Shown: one piece after another, positions 8,220 through 17,478 of the stretch
How the letters are laid out: the number at the start of each line of letters is the position of its first letter
Numbering within the stretch: position 1 is the first letter of the stretch
Source: Symmachiella dynata
GTDB lineage: Bacteria; Planctomycetota; Planctomycetia; Planctomycetales; Planctomycetaceae
Length of the DNA stretch: 64,000 bases
Assembly: GCF_007747995.1 (NCBI RefSeq)
Contig: NZ_CP036276.1
Location: 5,075,001 to 5,139,000, forward strand
Reading direction: 5' to 3'
Translations under genes and position numbers: made by a program
The notes under the pieces: model-generated
The model's input: only the letters and a program-made list of their open reading frames with translations
Database searches by the model: none
What the model was told of the DNA's origin: nothing

Positions 8220-11045
8220 TCAATCGTTGTGGCGGCGTTTGGCTCGGTTTTTGGCTTGGCGGAAAATATCATCCGAGGCCGGACTCGAGACCGGTTTTTG
8301 TGCTGCCGGGGAGGGCGCAGTCGTTTGCGGCGCTGTTTGTTGTCTTTGTGGAGCCGCAGATTTTCGCTTGGGCTTCGCCGCCCGTGCCGGCAACTTCGGC
8401 AACCAGGACCGCCAGCCTCCTGCTCCCCCGGCGGTGGCTTCCTCCGCCCAGGCCAGCTTGGACCACAACGATAACCGCCGACCGGCAATCTCCACAAGCA
8501 ACAGGACAATTCCGAGCGCCAACAACCAAATCGCCAACGGATGCATGCCGGCCGTGCGGGGGGGATTGTTGAAGATCTCCAGCGCATCAATCCGCTCGGT
8601 CCCGCCGGTCATCTCCGCCACGTTGCTCAAAATCCGCTCACCGCTTTCTGACACAGAACGCGGCGCATGTTCGGGCGAATAGGGCAAAGTCACAACCGGG
8701 CCCCGCACAAAATTCTGCGGTCCCAATTTAACGATCGTATGATACGTCCCCGTTCGCGTGAGCATGAACCGCGCCTCGAGCGTGTGCGCCCCCCGCCAAA
8801 CAAAGGGGATCTCCAACGGCTCTTCACGATCATCCCCAGGCAGCACAGCACTGAGCGTGGGCGATTCAAACGTGCGAGTATCCACACGTTCCGGATCGAG
8901 TTCGAGCGTCACCACCGCTTCTTGCCCCTGACGATCAACGGTCAAATAGACATCGTCTGGATCCGCCCCACCCAACAGCCACCGCGCGTGGGTGATCAGA
9001 AAATCGTTGTATTCCTCCCACGTGCCGAACTGCCCAGAGAATTTGCCATCCACCTCGATCGTAATCGCCGCCGAGCGACCAATGCCGCGATACCAAAACG
9101 CCGACCAGGGTGCCACATACTCATCTTGCGAAACCACCGCCGCCGTCGCCTCGGGTCGCAGGTAGCACAGGTTGTATCCCTCGACAGTGGGGAACGCGCC
9201 GGCGGTCAGATCCCCCATCAACCGGGCATCGGACAACATCCGCGCGGGAATCCCGGCTGGCTGCGTCTCTGGGTCCTTTTCGATAAAACTGCTCCGCGCC
9301 ACCGACATGGTGTCCTCGGTGAAGAGCCGCGGCAATTCTTCGGGATCGGTCGTAAACATCACGTTCCCGCTGCCCCGCTTGGCGATGTCCTCCAGCAGTT
9401 TCGCGTCAGGATCGCTCTTGTTTCCCAAACCAATCACACTGACCGTGATCCCCGCTGATTCGAATTTCTTCAACAGGTTCTTGTAATCGCCCGGTTGCTC
9501 GCTGTCTTGTGCGTCTGAAAACAAAATGATGTGCTTGGTGACCTGTTCGGCCTTCATCAATTCATCCCCGGCGGCGACGAGTGCGTCGTAGACATAAATC
9601 CCGCCCCCCATACTCTCGATTTTGCGAATACGGGCCTGGATGGCTTCGGTATTATCCACATCAGTGAGCGGTTGAATCACATGCGGCGAGCTGTCGACGG
9701 CGATCACGGCAACACTATCGCCGGCTGAGAGCAGTTTCACGCATTCGGCCGTTCCCAAATTGGCCAAATCCATTTTGGTTTTGCCCCCCTTGACCGGCAC
9801 CGACATACTGCCGCTGCGATCCAAGGCAATCGCGATCGCAACCCGCGTTTTGCGATGCTCGTCGCGGAGTTCCATCGAGACCGGCAAGGTTTCATCCAAC
9901 GGACTATTGAAGTAACCGCCGACACCGAAGCTCCGCTGCCCCCCCGTGACGAGCAATCCGCCCCCCAAGTCCTCGACAAACTGCGCCAAGTGCTCCATTT
10001 TGAGCCGACCAAGCTGCGAAGCAGGCACGTTTTCCAACACGACAGCGCGGTATTGGTCGAGCGAGTCGAGCGTCAACGGATGCGTTTCGGCAGCCATGAC
10101 ATCAACGTCAATTTTGCCGCTTTGAAAGGCGCGAACCAGATTGTCCGGCATGCCGTCGGCATTGAGCACCAAAAGCTTATGCCCGGCATCGACCCGCACC
10201 ACGCCGGTCCCCAGATTGTTTTGCGGCAAGGGATCGCCCGGGGTAGCAATTTTGACGTCATAACGATACAGCCCGCCTCCATCCAACAGATCGCGAAACA
10301 ACAGCCGCGTCATCCCCGACGGAAACTCGCGCTGTTGTGACGATATCAATTGGCCATCGCGATACAGTTCCACCGTTCCAGCTGAATCCCGGTCGGCGAA
10401 AACCAATGCGGAGAATTGAAACGGTTCACGCGGCGCGACCACTTCGGGAAGAGAGATACTGTCGACCGCCACATCACCGTCGCGCATCACGGAAAATTCA
10501 CGATAATCGACTGGAATGCCCAACTCCCGCGCGCGGCGGGCGGCGGAGGTTGGGGAAGGCCCGTTTGCCTCGCCATCAGAAAAAACCAGAATCCGCGCCG
10601 GTCGCCGCTGCTGGGCTTGCGGGTCGATCATTTCTAAGGCCGCATCGATCCCCGCATTCAAATCCGAGCCGTCGATGAGCACCTGTTGCGAAAACGATGC
10701 GTCGACCTCATTCTGGGTGAGGATCTGCTCGACAGCCGCACGGTTCCCCACCGTCACGATCCCTAACCGGTCGTTGACGCCTCTGCCGCTGTCGAGGTTT
10801 CCAATCAATTCGCGGATATTCGCATCCGCGCCGGGCGGCATCGAACGGGAGCGGTCAATCACGACCACCACATCCAACCCCTTGCCCCCCAAATTGAACT
10901 CCGGCCCAGCCAATGCCGTGAGCAACAGCACAAGCAATGCGACGCGAAACGCCCCGGTCAGCCCTGGCGCACGGGCCCACCGCCAATAGACGAATCCCAC
11001 CGGAATGGCCAGCAGGAACAGTTCCGGGAACAGAAAATGGATCAT
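8220..11045 (-). CDS. Membrane-anchored protein with two VWA domains and a glutamine-amidotransferase-like domain
   Basis: A 941-aa membrane protein. N-terminal hydrophobic helices (IHFLFPELFLLAIPVGFVYW and VALLVLLLTALAG) are followed by a first von Willebrand A domain with a MIDAS motif (VVVVIDRSRSM, Asp at about 64). A beta-sandwich region follows, then a GATase1-like domain (about 320-395; GGLLVTGGQRSFGVGGYF) without an obvious catalytic Cys in the expected place. A second VWA domain has its own MIDAS (IAIALDRSGSM, Asp at about 409). A transmembrane helix near the C-terminus (LAIWLLALGIVLLLVEIAG) precedes a basic, Gln/Ala-rich cytoplasmic tail. This layout resembles BatA-type proteins of planctomycetes; function unproven. 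The ATG at 11045 was preferred over a TTG at 11087 because it gives the usual short N-terminus. Confidence 0.88.
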   Translation of the reverse strand: MIHFLFPELFLLAIPVGFVYWRWARAPGLTGAFRVALLVLLLTALAGPEFNLGGKGLDVVVVIDRSRSMPPGADANIRELIGNLDSGRGVNDRLGIVTVGNRAAVEQILTQNEVDASFSQQVLIDGSDLNAGIDAALEMIDPQAQQRRPARILVFSDGEANGPSPTSAARRARELGIPVDYREFSVMRDGDVAVDSISLPEVVAPREPFQFSALVFADRDSAGTVELYRDGQLISSQQREFPSGMTRLLFRDLLDGGGLYRYDVKIATPGDPLPQNNLGTGVVRVDAGHKLLVLNADGMPDNLVRAFQSGKIDVDVMAAETHPLTLDSLDQYRAVVLENVPASQLGRLKMEHLAQFVEDLGGGLLVTGGQRSFGVGGYFNSPLDETLPVSMELRDEHRKTRVAIAIALDRSGSMSVPVKGGKTKMDLANLGTAECVKLLSAGDSVAVIAVDSSPHVIQPLTDVDNTEAIQARIRKIESMGGGIYVYDALVAAGDELMKAEQVTKHIILFSDAQDSEQPGDYKNLLKKFESAGITVSVIGLGNKSDPDAKLLEDIAKRGSGNVMFTTDPEELPRLFTEDTMSVARSSFIEKDPETQPAGIPARMLSDARLMGDLTAGAFPTVEGYNLCYLRPEATAAVVSQDEYVAPWSAFWYRGIGRSAAITIEVDGKFSGQFGTWEEYNDFLITHARWLLGGADPDDVYLTVDRQGQEAVVTLELDPERVDTRTFESPTLSAVLPGDDREEPLEIPFVWRGAHTLEARFMLTRTGTYHTIVKLGPQNFVRGPVVTLPYSPEHAPRSVSESGERILSNVAEMTGGTERIDALEIFNNPPRTAGMHPLAIWLLALGIVLLLVEIAGRRLSLWSKLAWAEEATAGGAGGWRSWLPKLPARAAKPKRKSAAPQRQQTAPQTTAPSPAAQKPVSSPASDDIFRQAKNRAKRRHND

Positions 11046-11109
11046 CGGCAAAATCACCAGGCTTGAGGCTTGAGCAGTGAGGAGCAAGTCAACCAGGCAC
11101 AGTTATCCT

Positions 11110-11137
11110 TCAGGCCTGTCACCTCGAGCCTCACGCC
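11110..11137. repeat. Dispersed repeat family B, copy 2
   Basis: CAGGCCTGTCACCTCGAGCC and following bases match the repeat at 1197-1225 with a few changes. Degenerate GCTTGAGGCTTGAG sequence lies about 40 bp away, in the leader of the VWA gene. Confidence 0.55.
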
Positions 11138-11245
11138 TAGACCTACAGCCTATCAACCTAACCGGCGGCAATTCAACACCGGAACGTTGCGGCCATCAGC
11201 AATCGCACGAGATTTTACACCGAAATATTTCCGGTCAGATTTTAG

Positions 11246-12007
11246 TCACTCCATGAAATCCGGAGTAATTTCGCGAGCTTTTGTAAAAGGTTCCCATTTG
11301 GCATGGGGAACAGAACCATCGCGCGTCCATACGGTGCGCCAATCGCCTCTTGGATTCGGGCGAGGATGCGACGCAGCCTCTGCAGTGTGTCCCCGCTCAA
11401 ATGCCCAGCGTTTTGAATTGTTCAATTTATCCCTGTAGTAGTAATAGTCCTTGTCCGAATGATCAAACTCGATTGCGGTTAGCACTCCACGCGGTTTTCC
11501 TGGAGGGCAATAATACGCGGTGCCGTCCATCCGAGCCAAGTGAAACTGTCCTTGTCTACTGTGATAAACCAACTGCGGGGGGCCCTCTACAGGCACCGGT
11601 CTGGAGCGAACTTTCATTACTATTGAAACTGTATGATTGGCTCCGCCAGACAGGTTTTCCAAAACCACTGTTTCCAAACTGGTGTCCACTGGATCGAATC
11701 GGACAAAAACTCGGTTGTTCCGCACGGCCTTGTAAGCGTCAATGGGAATCACCGTGAGAAGTCCGTCTTTATTCGTTCTAAACCGTTGATTCTCCATTAG
11801 AACGCGTTCGACGTTTCCCGTATCGACGTCACGTACTTCGATTCGACATTCCACGTCTTCAGATCTTCGCCCAATCCCATTGAGGTCTGTAATCGTCACA
11901 TTCAAAGTTCCTCCCCCGGAGTCAGGGTCGACACAATTACCAATCTGCGGCAGCAAGTGCGTGATCAAGACGGCGATGACGATTGCAGAGATGTGATGTC
12001 TACTCAT
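11246..12007 (-). CDS. Secreted protein of unknown function
   Basis: A 253-aa protein with a likely signal peptide (ISAIVIAVLITHLLPQIGNC). No family is recognised. The first half (NVTITDLNGIGRRSEDVECRI to about 115) looks like a beta-sandwich or carboxypeptidase-regulatory-like domain. The second half holds a tyrosine cluster (SDKDYYYYRDKLNN) and many Trp/His residues (WAFERGHTAEAASHPRPNPR). Its ATG overlaps the stop of the upstream gene (12004-12924) by four bases (ATGA), so the two are translationally coupled and probably act together at the cell envelope. Confidence 0.65.
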   Translation of the reverse strand: MSRHHISAIVIAVLITHLLPQIGNCVDPDSGGGTLNVTITDLNGIGRRSEDVECRIEVRDVDTGNVERVLMENQRFRTNKDGLLTVIPIDAYKAVRNNRVFVRFDPVDTSLETVVLENLSGGANHTVSIVMKVRSRPVPVEGPPQLVYHSRQGQFHLARMDGTAYYCPPGKPRGVLTAIEFDHSDKDYYYYRDKLNNSKRWAFERGHTAEAASHPRPNPRGDWRTVWTRDGSVPHAKWEPFTKAREITPDFME

Positions 12008-12924
12008 TTGCGAACTCCGATTTCTTTGCTGGGTATAATTTGTTCATTGCCAGGAAACTTCTCGCCTTTTTTGGGTTCCAACCTCAGAAATAGAACGAGG
12101 CGATCGCCCGGATTCGGGCAACTCACGATGAAATTTGCTGATTCCTTCGATTGCTGCTCAACATTCAGATACATTTGACGCCAAGCCGGTTTGGACCAGC
12201 GCGTCATACTAGACTCCTGCATGACTCCCGGTACTGGATCCATCAGGAAGGCAACTCCTTCAACGATCTGTAAAGTGTGATGCACTTTTACGAATGCGTT
12301 GATGTCGGTGTAACGATCTTCAAATGGCTCCGATTCGATAAAATACAAGTCCTGCTTGGCGCTATATGTGTCACCATTTTTATCTGAGACTTGCACTTCA
12401 CGCTCTGCACCTTCGTACATCCATCGAACCCACGTTGACATTGCATCGAATTCCGCTGCCTGTTGCGTTTTTGATGCGGCACCTGATTCTGGGCCAAACA
12501 CCCGACGCGCAGTATCAACTTTCGCCAGCGCAATGTGATCATGATTTAGCGTGTACTGTCGGCGGAACATTCGCAGTTCTGCGACTCCCCAAATCCAACA
12601 GATCAGTGCTGCAAGCAGACTGATCATCGCGAGGATTAATAACACTCGATTGGCAAGATCGTCCCTGTTGAAATGTGAAGCCAGGCAACGGTACCACCGC
12701 CAATTGGGCCGGAATCGACCTTGTCGTAGCGATCGAAATAAAAATGAAAAGAATAGAAACGCGCTGAGGATCAACTGGCCTCCAAGACCGCCAAATCGAT
12801 CGAATACGAAAAAGAATGCCCCAATCGCGCCTAATAAGACAAAAAACACATCAAAAAAAGCGTTCCACAAACCTGTCTCCGACGGTTCTGACCTAGAATC
12901 TCCCACCGGCCACCCCATGTTCAT
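12004..12924 (-). CDS. Membrane protein of unknown function
   Basis: A 306-aa protein not assigned to a family. The N-terminal half has three or so hydrophobic helices (LWNAFFDVFFVLLGAIGAFFF; GGLGGQLILSAFLFFSFLF; ANRVLLILAMISLLAALICW). The C-terminal half is a soluble, probably extracytoplasmic domain with VDTARRVFGPESGA and YTDINAFVKVHHTLQIVEGV. It ends with KGEKFPGNEQIIPSKEIGV and overlaps the next gene by ATGA. This arrangement suggests an anchor protein paired with the secreted protein encoded downstream. ATG start at 12924; a second ATG two codons on is equally possible. Confidence 0.65.
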   Translation of the reverse strand: MNMGWPVGDSRSEPSETGLWNAFFDVFFVLLGAIGAFFFVFDRFGGLGGQLILSAFLFFSFLFRSLRQGRFRPNWRWYRCLASHFNRDDLANRVLLILAMISLLAALICWIWGVAELRMFRRQYTLNHDHIALAKVDTARRVFGPESGAASKTQQAAEFDAMSTWVRWMYEGAEREVQVSDKNGDTYSAKQDLYFIESEPFEDRYTDINAFVKVHHTLQIVEGVAFLMDPVPGVMQESSMTRWSKPAWRQMYLNVEQQSKESANFIVSCPNPGDRLVLFLRLEPKKGEKFPGNEQIIPSKEIGVRK

Positions 12925-12962
12925 TATCTCCGGATTGCACTATTGCCAATTGGTCCTCAGTT

Positions 12963-13790
12963 TCATTTCACTGCAAATCGCACCTCAACCACGCCATCGT
13001 CGACACCAAACACGCGGACCCCTTTGACCGCCGTCGCATCAAAATTGGGCCAGCGATTGGTCGCCTTGACCTTAGAGACGGCGGACGGTGGGTTGCCGGC
13101 TGGAGGCGTGGCGAATAGGTCGTATTCCCAGATTCCATCCGCCGGCGGTTGCACATAGACCCGTCGCGTCAGCTTAGCCTCCGTCCAGCCAGCGGTATTG
13201 ACCTGTCCGGTGACGGTCACGACCAGTGTCGGGGGATTTGACTTCAGGAGTGCATGCTCGATTTTCAAAATGCGGGGAACGCGCACGTTCGGCGGCGCAG
13301 GTTCGGCCATGTCCTCCAAAGAAATCACACGGCGATCCTCCCCCGGCTGATCGATGATCAGGCGATAATCTCCAGTCTTTTTTGAAGGCGAAACCAGGTA
13401 ATACCGCGCTTTGGCGGGCTGCAACGCGCCGAGAATTTCATAGACCTTGCGTCGCTTACCGGCCGGGTCGGGCATGTCGACATATGCAAACCTTACAGCC
13501 ACCGGCGGAAAGTAAGTCCCCGTGCTCTTTTGAAAATCGCCAAAACGGTCCGGAGCGGAATACTGGTTTCCATCGAAGACCATTTCGCCCCCCTGCTCGA
13601 TTGAACCGGACAGCGTGATCTTTTGCACATCTCCCACAGCTGAGGTCAACGGGACCGACTGCAACGACACCGTTCGCCCGCGCGTACTTTGCGCGAAAAC
13701 CGTTTGGGAAATGCCCAAAACGCCGATTAGCCCCATTGTGAAGAACAACAAATGACGGAAGCGAAACGAGGTGCTGATGGACATCCCCAT
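12963..13790 (-). CDS. Secreted protein of unknown function
   Basis: A 275-aa exported protein. The signal peptide is within MGMSISTSFRFRHLLFFTMG and the following LIGVLGISQTVFAQ. The mature part is rich in beta-strand-like segments (GEMVFDGNQYSAPDRFGDFQ, YYLVSPSKKTGDYRLIIDQP, PTLVVTVTGQVNTAGWTEAK) without a recognisable catalytic motif. A GGAG sequence precedes the ATG at 13790, so that start was chosen over a TTG four codons upstream. It lies 38 bp upstream of the membrane-protein/secreted-protein pair and may belong to the same transcription unit. Family unknown. Confidence 0.65.
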   Translation of the reverse strand: MGMSISTSFRFRHLLFFTMGLIGVLGISQTVFAQSTRGRTVSLQSVPLTSAVGDVQKITLSGSIEQGGEMVFDGNQYSAPDRFGDFQKSTGTYFPPVAVRFAYVDMPDPAGKRRKVYEILGALQPAKARYYLVSPSKKTGDYRLIIDQPGEDRRVISLEDMAEPAPPNVRVPRILKIEHALLKSNPPTLVVTVTGQVNTAGWTEAKLTRRVYVQPPADGIWEYDLFATPPAGNPPSAVSKVKATNRWPNFDATAVKGVRVFGVDDGVVEVRFAVK

Positions 13791-14048
13791 GAGTTTCTCC
13801 AAAGCGTCTGCAAGGTAGTGTACTGGTGTATGCCAACTTGCAGAATCCTACTCCGATCGAGTGACATGCATATGGCACACCAATTCTGGAGACGGAGCGG
13901 ATTGTGAAATTTTTTCCGGTGGGCACAGCAAGACCAATGTTCAATTCAATCCCTCGCTTCCATCCGCGCGGTTGACGGCTTCTGCAGCAAAGTGAGACGA
14001 TGCTCTCGTTGTTTTCGTGGTTATTTCGTGTTTGCATGGTGCACTCTG

Positions 14049-15659
14049 ATGAATAAGACGTCGGCCAATTCACCGGTGCTGGTGGTCGGGGGTCGTACGA
14101 CGGGATTGATGATGGCGGCCGAATTGGCGCGGCATGATGTGGCGGTGCGAATCATCGACAAATCACCCGGCATCGATCCACATTGTCGCGCAACAGTGCT
14201 TCATTCGCGTTCTTTAGAAATCTTGCATAGCCTGGGAATCGTGGACGATATCGTCGCCTGCGCACAACCGTTGCACGGAGTCTCCCTGTACGTAAATGGC
14301 GAGGCTCGAGGACGGTTCGACGAACTGCCGGTCGACTCCCCCTTTCCGCTGAGTCTCGGTCTCCCACAAGCCACAACCGAGACCATCCTCGAAAAACACC
14401 TCAACAGCCTTGGCGTCTTCGTTGAGCGTAGTACGCAACTCACGTCGCTCGAACAGTCTGCCGACACGGTTCGTGCGAGTTTGTTGCATGACGACGGCCG
14501 GGAAGAGATCGTCGAGACGCCGTGGGTGATCGGCTGCGACGGGGCACATAGCACGGTGCGGCACCTGACCGAGGAGACATTCCCCGGCGAAGCGGACCCG
14601 TATCCCTATCTGCTTGCCGACGTGGTTATTGATGGTGCACTGGAACCGGGGGACGCCTATTTTTTCCTGCATAACGACGGCGAATTGTTTCTATTCATTC
14701 TCAACGAGGGACGCCGTTTTGTCGTCGCCAACGTCGCCAAGGAGACCGACATCACCAAGGCTCCCACGCTCGAGCAGGTGCAAGAGTTGGTCACGCACCG
14801 GAGCGGGCATGATTTTCATCTTTCGGACCCACGGTGGCTAGCGCACTTTCACATCAATTACCGACTCGCTCCGCACTACCGGCATGGGCGAACTTTTTTG
14901 GCAGGAGATGCGGCGCACGTACACAGTTTGTTGGGCGGCCTGGGGATGAATACCGGCATCCAAGATGCACACAATCTTGCCTGGAAACTGGCCTTGGTCA
15001 TGCGCGGCGACGCTCCGGCCGCTTGGCTGGATACTTATGAAATCGAACGGCGACAGGTCGCCGAAGATGTGATTGCCACGACCAAACTCGCCACGCAGAA
15101 CGCGGAATTGTTTGCCGAACTTTCCTCCACGGACCGTGAAAAACTAGTTGCTCACATGTTCGTGCCGGAAGGTGAGAAAATGCGGGTCCGGAACCACGAA
15201 GAACAAATCGACCTCGACTATCGCTCCAGCCCCCTTTGCATCGAGCCGGAAGAGGGATTTGCACACGGCCCGCATCCCGGCGCGCGGGCAGTCGATTCGC
15301 CCATTTTTCTCGACGGCCAGCCCTGTCAGTTCTACGATTTATTGCGCAGCCCCAAACACTGTTTATTCCTCTACGCCCCAGCCTCCTCGCAAGGTTCTGT
15401 TTTATCCGAACTCACCACTGTCGCAGAGGCGGTTGCGCGTGACCATGGGCATTGGATTGCTGTCCACATCGTTGACGATTGGAATGGGGAGACCACGGTT
15501 CCGTCGAACGTAACTCGTATCGAAGATCCTCAACAAACGCTCCGTCAGCGCTATGGAATCGAATCGACCGGCATGTATCTCATCCGTCCCGACGGCTATG
15601 TCGCCTATCGCAGCTGGCGGTTGGACAGCATAGACGAATATCTCGCTCACGTGGTTTAA
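14049..15659 (+). CDS. FAD-dependent aromatic-ring monooxygenase-like protein (PheA/TfdB family)
   Basis: A 536-aa flavoprotein of the group that hydroxylates phenols or polyketide aromatics using NADPH and oxygen. Visible motifs are the N-terminal Rossmann segment (PVLVVGGRTTGLMMAAEL, about residues 9-26), the DG motif (WVIGCDGAHSTVR, about 158-170) and the second FAD motif (FLAGDAAHVHSLLGGLGMNT), followed by DAHNLAWKLAL. The C-terminus (about 440-536) is a thioredoxin-like domain, as in phenol hydroxylase relatives. Two oddities: the first motif reads GGRTTG where the family has GxGxxG, and the second lacks the usual Pro after His-x-x (HSLLGG). The enzyme may have altered FAD binding. The ATG at 14049 was chosen; an upstream GTG would add 19 unrelated residues. 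Substrate unknown. Confidence 0.85.
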   Translation: MNKTSANSPVLVVGGRTTGLMMAAELARHDVAVRIIDKSPGIDPHCRATVLHSRSLEILHSLGIVDDIVACAQPLHGVSLYVNGEARGRFDELPVDSPFPLSLGLPQATTETILEKHLNSLGVFVERSTQLTSLEQSADTVRASLLHDDGREEIVETPWVIGCDGAHSTVRHLTEETFPGEADPYPYLLADVVIDGALEPGDAYFFLHNDGELFLFILNEGRRFVVANVAKETDITKAPTLEQVQELVTHRSGHDFHLSDPRWLAHFHINYRLAPHYRHGRTFLAGDAAHVHSLLGGLGMNTGIQDAHNLAWKLALVMRGDAPAAWLDTYEIERRQVAEDVIATTKLATQNAELFAELSSTDREKLVAHMFVPEGEKMRVRNHEEQIDLDYRSSPLCIEPEEGFAHGPHPGARAVDSPIFLDGQPCQFYDLLRSPKHCLFLYAPASSQGSVLSELTTVAEAVARDHGHWIAVHIVDDWNGETTVPSNVTRIEDPQQTLRQRYGIESTGMYLIRPDGYVAYRSWRLDSIDEYLAHVV

Positions 15660-15759
15660 TCCCGAAGAATCCGCTCTGCAGTCAGCGATGACTGTACCCG
15701 CCTCACCCGTTACGATACGGGCAGCGGACCCTGCCTCTACTAACACCTAGCGAAACAAT

Positions 15760-16296
15760 ATGACCGAAGACCCCGCGCCGCTCGAAACCACATCGCCCAT
15801 GACACCGAAATCGGAAAACGTCTGGAACGATGAGAAGTCCTTTCTGCTCTCGGTGATTCAACCCGGCTTGGCGGGGTTGATGGATGGCTCGGTTTCGTCG
15901 TTGGCCCCGTTGTTCGCCGCTGCACTGGCGACGCAAAGTAGCCGCACCGCTTTTTTGGTCGGGTTGGCGACCGCAGTGGGGGCGGGGATTAGCATGGCCT
16001 TTTCCGAGGCGGTTTCGGACGACGGCAAACTCAGCGGCCGCGGGAATCCCATCTTACGCGGTGCCGTTTGTGGCGGTATGACCTTTCTCGGGGCGATCGG
16101 TCACACGTTGCCGTTTTTAATCCCCACCTTTACCGTCGCTGCCTACACCGCCGGCGCGGTCGTGGTTGTGGAATTACTGGTCATTGCCTGGATCCGCCAT
16201 CGCTACATGAAAACCCCGCTTGGGGCGGCCATCGTAACGGTGATCGTTGGCGGACTGATCGTCTTTTTGGCCGGCGTTATCATCGGTAGTTCCTAA
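15760..16296 (+). CDS. VIT/CCC1-like membrane protein (putative iron/manganese transporter family)
   Basis: A 178-aa integral membrane protein. After a 28-residue polar N-terminus it has the first-helix pattern QPGLAGLMDGSVSSLAPLFA, then GLATAVGAGISMAFSEAVSD, resembling the DG..S and G.SMA.SEY.S signatures of the VIT1/CCC1 family, whose members move Fe2+ or Mn2+ out of the cytoplasm. Three further helices follow. The cytoplasmic metal-binding loop of plant VIT1 is very short here (DDGKLSGRGNPI). Transport has not been shown for this branch, so the substrate is an inference. ATG at 15760. It lies 100 bp after the flavoprotein gene. Confidence 0.75.
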   Translation: MTEDPAPLETTSPMTPKSENVWNDEKSFLLSVIQPGLAGLMDGSVSSLAPLFAAALATQSSRTAFLVGLATAVGAGISMAFSEAVSDDGKLSGRGNPILRGAVCGGMTFLGAIGHTLPFLIPTFTVAAYTAGAVVVVELLVIAWIRHRYMKTPLGAAIVTVIVGGLIVFLAGVIIGSS

Positions 16297-16395
16297 TCCC
16301 CCAATGCGCGCGGATTGTGAATGTCTGTATCGGACACCTATAATGCGCCGCAGCGTGACATCGGAACAGAATCGAAACCAAGGAGTTCGGTTGTA

Positions 16396-17478
16396 ATGAG
16401 TGATCGTTGTGGCTTTATCATATTGCTGGCCCTGTTTTGTTGTCCCTACGGGCAACGAATCGCTGTTGCTCAACAGACAGCAACGCCAAAAACCGTAGTC
16501 GCTCCCCAAGAGAAACCACTGGCCGGATATCCCATCGCCGCTGCCCGCCGCCGTGCGATTGCTATGGCCCCGTTCCATCGCCCGCTCGATGAAGACGCGA
16601 TCAAAAAGTGGATGGACATCAGTTCGCAATGCACGATTGCTGAATTTGAATTATTCCTGGCCCCCCTCTCGCCGCAGGAGGCGAAGCTGCTGGCGAAAAT
16701 TGAAAAAATGCCGCCGCCGATTGTCAATCGTTTGTACTTTGAGCATCTGCGCAGCGTGCTTAAAAACGGCGGGTTGTATTCGCTAACGCTTGAGGAAAAA
16801 ACGCTGGACAAGCCATTCCAGCATACGACCCCGGCAGTGGAAAACGAATTGTTCGGCGCGTTTGAATGCGTCTTCGCCAGCGTCGGTCCGCCCAACGGCT
16901 CGCCCCGTTATGGCGATGTAATCATCCGCATGAAAGATTCGGTCCGCGAAACCGGTTGGGCAACCCCCTTTAGCGGGATGCATTTCATCTATGCGATTCG
17001 CCATCAGCCCGCACGAAAAATGCAAGATCTCTTAGCCAGCGGCAAACCACTCCCGACAGCGCGGACCAATCCGCTGAGTCTGGGGTTCGATGACCGTTTG
17101 AGTTATTCGCACTATATTGTCACAGAACAATATTGGCACAAGGCGCTCGCGTATCAGGCGATTTTGGTGCTGCGCAATTTAGAAAACACAAAGTCGGGCG
17201 ATCTCGCGCGACAACGCTTCGAGGCGATGCTGGTCGAACAGGACGCCGAAAAATTCTGGGCGCTCTTCATTCCAGCCCGTGAGAAAGGATTGTCGGCGGA
17301 TGCGGAAGCAGCCCGGGTCCCATTTGGATATCTGGAAGCCAAGTTTCCCAACAAGTTATCGATGGATTTCGTCACCTCGATCGAAGTCTCGCCCGAGCAA
17401 CTCGCCGAAGTCCGCACGTGGCCCGAAGCAAAGCCGTATTTATCACGGATCCGTGTGAAGCCCCACGGGGTGGACTAA
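16396..17478 (+). CDS. Secreted protein of unknown function
   Basis: A 360-aa exported protein with the signal peptide MSDRCGFIILLALFCCPYGQ, cleaved near IAVAQQ. AAGGAG lies ten bases before the ATG at 16396, so the ATG at 16321 was not used. The mature part is mostly helical and charged (PLSPQEAKLLAKIEKMPPPI; YYLVLRNLE-like segments) with no catalytic signature I recognise. Its stop codon overlaps that of the convergent PaaK-like gene by four bases, so the two transcription units run tail to tail with no room for a terminator between them. Confidence 0.68.
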   Translation: MSDRCGFIILLALFCCPYGQRIAVAQQTATPKTVVAPQEKPLAGYPIAAARRRAIAMAPFHRPLDEDAIKKWMDISSQCTIAEFELFLAPLSPQEAKLLAKIEKMPPPIVNRLYFEHLRSVLKNGGLYSLTLEEKTLDKPFQHTTPAVENELFGAFECVFASVGPPNGSPRYGDVIIRMKDSVRETGWATPFSGMHFIYAIRHQPARKMQDLLASGKPLPTARTNPLSLGFDDRLSYSHYIVTEQYWHKALAYQAILVLRNLENTKSGDLARQRFEAMLVEQDAEKFWALFIPAREKGLSADAEAARVPFGYLEAKFPNKLSMDFVTSIEVSPEQLAEVRTWPEAKPYLSRIRVKPHGVD

